Shown piece after piece: positions 4,655-6,246 of a stretch of 6,246 nt of DNA. A program made the position numbers and the translations under genes. Location: NCBI GenBank assembly GCA_019420045.1, contig JAHZHY010000280.1, forward strand, positions 1-6,246. The letters run 5' to 3'. The stretch's first letter is position 1. The number at the start of each line of letters is the position of its first letter. The notes under the pieces were generated by a model. The model was not told the DNA's origin and did not search any database. It worked only from the letters and a program-made list of their open reading frames with translations. This DNA is from Clostridiales bacterium (GTDB lineage: Bacteria > Bacillota > Clostridia > Oscillospirales > Butyricicoccaceae).

Positions 4655-5753
4655 ATTCTGTTTCCTGGGAAGAGACAGCGTTTCTTTCCGGGGATATATA
4701 GCCCCATTCCCGCAGTTTGAAGGCGGTGAGCACCACTACCGGCAGAATGAACATTCCGGCAAAGCCTGCGATCCGGAAGCCGAAATAGATGCACAGCAGC
4801 GTGACAAAGGGGTCCAGCCCCAGCTGGGCTCCCACGATGCGGGGCTCCAGCAGGCTGCGCACCAGAAGCATCACGGCATAAAGCAGCCCCAGCCCCAGGG
4901 CCAGGCCCTTTTGACCCAGGAGAAGGGAAAACAAAGCCCAGGGCAGCAGCACAGCGCCCGCTCCCAGAATGGGCAGGGCGTCGATAAAGGCGATGAGCAG
5001 GGCCAGCAGCCCGGCATAGGGCAGTTTCAAAAGGAAGAATCCTATCGAAAGCTCGCAGAAGGTGATGCAGATGAGGATGCACTGGGCCCGCAGCCATTTT
5101 CCCACGCTTTCATAAAGAAAGGCCCGCAGCTGTCGGCCCAGCTGAGTGCCCTTTTTTCCCAAACATTGGGCAAGGAAGCCGGAGATCTTGCTTTGTTCTC
5201 CGCTCATGAAGTAGGTGCCCAGCAGGATGAATGTCAGGGTGAGGAGCACCGAAGGCAGACCGGTGGCCGCCGAGCCCAGAGTGCTCAGGATCTGGGCTGC
5301 ATCCACCGAAGGCGGCTTGATCTGGGCCAAAAGGGTTTCAAAGGACAAAAGGGCCGGGTCGATGAAAGACAGGTGCCATCGGGCGGCCCATTGCCGCAAG
5401 GCCAGGTTGGCACGGTCCAGCTTTTGGGGCAGGTCATCCAGATAGGCGGGCAGAGCCTGGAAAAGGGCCAGGGCCTCCGTGAAAAGGCGGGACAGCACAA
5501 AATAAACCACCCAGCTCAGAAGTCCCACGGTGAGGATGGTGCAAAGGAAAGCGGCCATCTTCCGGGGGAGGCGGCATTTCTGCTGGAGGAAAGCCACCGG
5601 TTTCTGGATGAGCCGGGAGAGCAGGTAGGCGATGATCAGCGGCAGCACCCAGCCGAAAATATAGTGAAAAAACAGCCAGACCCCTCCGGCGATGAGCAAA
5701 AGATAGATCAGCTTGAGCAGCAGGTCAATGGATGGGTTTTCATGCAGATGCAC
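4653..5753 (-). CDS. AI-2E family transporter, YtvI-like integral membrane protein
   Basis: A 366-residue polytopic membrane protein of the AI-2E transporter (UPF0118/PerM) superfamily. Hydrophobic segments lie at about 11-30, 33-49, 67-88, 160-182, 223-243, 246-276, 283-301 and 315-343. A long hydrophilic stretch of about 70 residues follows the third, as usual for the family. Conserved motifs are FIDALPILGAG (255-265) and EPRIVGAQLGLDP (303-315). The closest named relative by eye is the sporulation membrane protein YtvI of Bacillus. TqsA exports autoinducer-2, but many members have other or unknown roles, so no substrate is claimed. Translation starts at GTG (5751-5753), supported by AAAGGAG 11 nt upstream; no in-frame ATG is near. 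Its TAA (4653-4655) overlaps the T tract ending the convergent 6S RNA, and no terminator of its own is visible. Confidence 0.87.
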   Translation of the reverse strand: MHLHENPSIDLLLKLIYLLLIAGGVWLFFHYIFGWVLPLIIAYLLSRLIQKPVAFLQQKCRLPRKMAAFLCTILTVGLLSWVVYFVLSRLFTEALALFQALPAYLDDLPQKLDRANLALRQWAARWHLSFIDPALLSFETLLAQIKPPSVDAAQILSTLGSAATGLPSVLLTLTFILLGTYFMSGEQSKISGFLAQCLGKKGTQLGRQLRAFLYESVGKWLRAQCILICITFCELSIGFFLLKLPYAGLLALLIAFIDALPILGAGAVLLPWALFSLLLGQKGLALGLGLLYAVMLLVRSLLEPRIVGAQLGLDPFVTLLCIYFGFRIAGFAGMFILPVVVLTAFKLREWGYISPERNAVSSQETE

Positions 5754-5965
5754 AGGGTTTCACTCCTTTTGTGGGACAATGGGCAAAAGTCTCTCAGGCA
5801 GCTTTAAAAATATTATGTAACATTGCCCTTTAAAAAAACAGGAAGCCCCTTTAAAATGTGGAGAGGAAGAGCGGCCCTTTGGCACGGGGGCTCATATACT
5901 GGTAATGAATCGGCAGGCCGGAGCATAGGCTCTGGCCCGCGCCTCAGATATTGGAGGACGATAGC
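5754..5965 (+). other. Intergenic region between the AI-2E permease and lysC (divergent)
   Basis: 212 bp that must hold promoters for both divergent genes. The AT-rich core has candidate -10 boxes TATTAT (5811-5816), TAAAAT (5852-5857) and TATACT (5895-5900) on the plus strand and CATAAT (5812-5817) on the minus strand. None has a convincing -35 at the right distance, so I call no promoter. The part next to lysC is GC-rich and can fold (see 5916-5937). A 39-codon plus-strand frame, ATG 5856 to TGA overlapping the lysC start, has only a weak ribosome binding site and no recognisable family. Confidence 0.5.
5916..5937 (+). promoter_or_regulatory. Stem-loop in the lysC leader
   Basis: GGCCGGAGC (5916-5924) pairs with GCTCTGGCC (5929-5937) as a 9-bp stem with one G-U pair and an ATAG loop, 15 nt before the Shine-Dalgarno sequence. 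No T tract follows, so it is not an intrinsic terminator. A weaker upstream hairpin joins GAGC (5868-5871) with GCTC (5890-5893). It may be part of a translational control element. This is inference. Confidence 0.45.
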
Positions 5966-6246
5966 GTGTCTTTGATGGTATTGAAATTCGGCGGCACCTC
6001 GGTGGGCAACAAAGAGCGCCTGTTCCATGTGGCCGCCATTGCGAAAAAGAATTGGCAGCAGGGCCATCAGGTGGTGGTAGTGGTTTCCGCTCAGGGAGAC
6101 ACCACCGATGAACTGCTGGAAAAAGCGGCGGAGATCGGCAACGACCTGCCGCCCCGGGAGATGGATATGCTCCTTTCCACCGGGGAGCAGATCTCCATTG
6201 CCCTGCTCTCCATGGCTCTTCAGCAGCTGGGATGCCCGGCGGTGTC
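5966..6246 (+). CDS. lysC: Aspartate kinase, N-terminal part (runs off the window)
   Basis: Aspartokinase phosphorylates L-aspartate, the first step toward lysine, threonine and methionine (and diaminopimelate for the wall). The visible 93 residues contain the ATP/phosphate-binding KFGGTSVG (7-14), [16 protein letters not shown] (36-51) and [22 protein letters not shown] (64-85, in outline [12 protein letters not shown] then [10 protein letters not shown]), all hallmarks of the amino-acid kinase fold of this enzyme. The start is taken as GTG (5966), 7 nt after GGAGGA (5953-5958). The in-frame TTG (5972) and ATG (5975) are alternatives but lie 13 and 16 nt away. The C-terminal ACT regulatory domains are outside the window, so feedback type cannot be judged. 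The symbol lysC is used generically. Confidence 0.93.
   Translation, partial: MSLMVLKFGGTSVGNKERLFHVAAIAKKNWQQGHQVVVVVSAQGDTTDELLEKAAEIGNDLPPREMDMLLSTGEQISIALLSMALQQLGCPAV

Noticed and set aside
4626..5807. A 393-codon open frame on the plus strand, antisense to the AI-2E permease
   Set aside because: Low-complexity Gln/Gly/His-rich translation without a family, starting inside the 6S RNA closing stem. The minus-strand frame is a clear membrane protein with a good ribosome binding site.
5878..5895. Sigma-54 promoter suggested by TTTGGCACGGGGG before lysC
   Set aside because: The GC dinucleotide required ten bases after GG is missing.
5820..5965. Lysine riboswitch (L box) upstream of lysC
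   Set aside because: The region is short for the class and I cannot find its conserved core motifs or a following terminator. A covariance search would settle it.
5813..6067. An 84-codon minus-strand frame over the lysC start
   Set aside because: It overlaps the conserved beginning of aspartate kinase and has no family resemblance.

Overview
The window reads as core chromosome from a moderately GC-rich Firmicute of class Clostridia, most likely an Oscillospiraceae/Ruminococcaceae-type gut bacterium. This is inferred from gene content and not from a database match: an S-layer-homology (SLH) protein carrying DUF4358 and DHHW domains, a DUF1292 protein, a YtvI-like AI-2E family permease, an infC-rpmI-rplT operon with an AUU start and an attenuator leader, and strong GGAGG-type ribosome binding sites. 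I see no insertion sequence, prophage, CRISPR array, tRNA or rRNA.

Layout, left to right. Positions 1-424 (minus) hold the N-terminal third of a MATE-family efflux protein with its own extended -10 promoter. Positions 681-2519 (minus) encode a 612-residue secreted protein: signal peptide, three SLH domains, DUF4358, and a DHHW/AlgX-like SGNH-hydrolase-type domain with an apparently intact Asp-His-Ser triad. It is bounded downstream by a strong terminator. Upstream it has a candidate ECF-sigma promoter (GGGAAC-N16-CGTC) just after the terminator of the next operon. Positions 2649-3797 (minus) are rplT, rpmI and infC, transcribed from a near-consensus promoter at 3959-3987 through a ~155-nt leader. 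That leader contains an intrinsic terminator and a competing pairing, which fits L20 autoregulation. infC most likely starts at an AUU, three codons upstream of the first ATG.

From 4010 the plus strand carries a DUF1292 gene (4082-4414) and, starting at its stop codon, a promoter for a ~205-nt RNA (about 4447-4654). The fold of this RNA, a 29-position closing stem, a large central bubble with a hairpin on the 3' strand, and a long inner arm, is that of 6S RNA. Its closing stem runs straight into seven T residues, so it also serves as the terminator. Converging on it is a GTG-started AI-2E family permease (4653-5753, minus), whose stop codon overlaps that T tract. After a 212-bp structured intergenic region the plus strand carries the start of an aspartate kinase gene (5966 to the window edge).

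The genes do not form one pathway. They are translation (infC operon), global transcription control (6S RNA), cell surface (SLH/DHHW protein, permeases) and amino-acid biosynthesis (lysC). I did not find a wholly new system. The items most worth following up are the SLH-DUF4358-DHHW fusion behind a candidate ECF promoter, the infC leader with its AUU start, and the tightly packed DUF1292 / 6S RNA / AI-2E junction.
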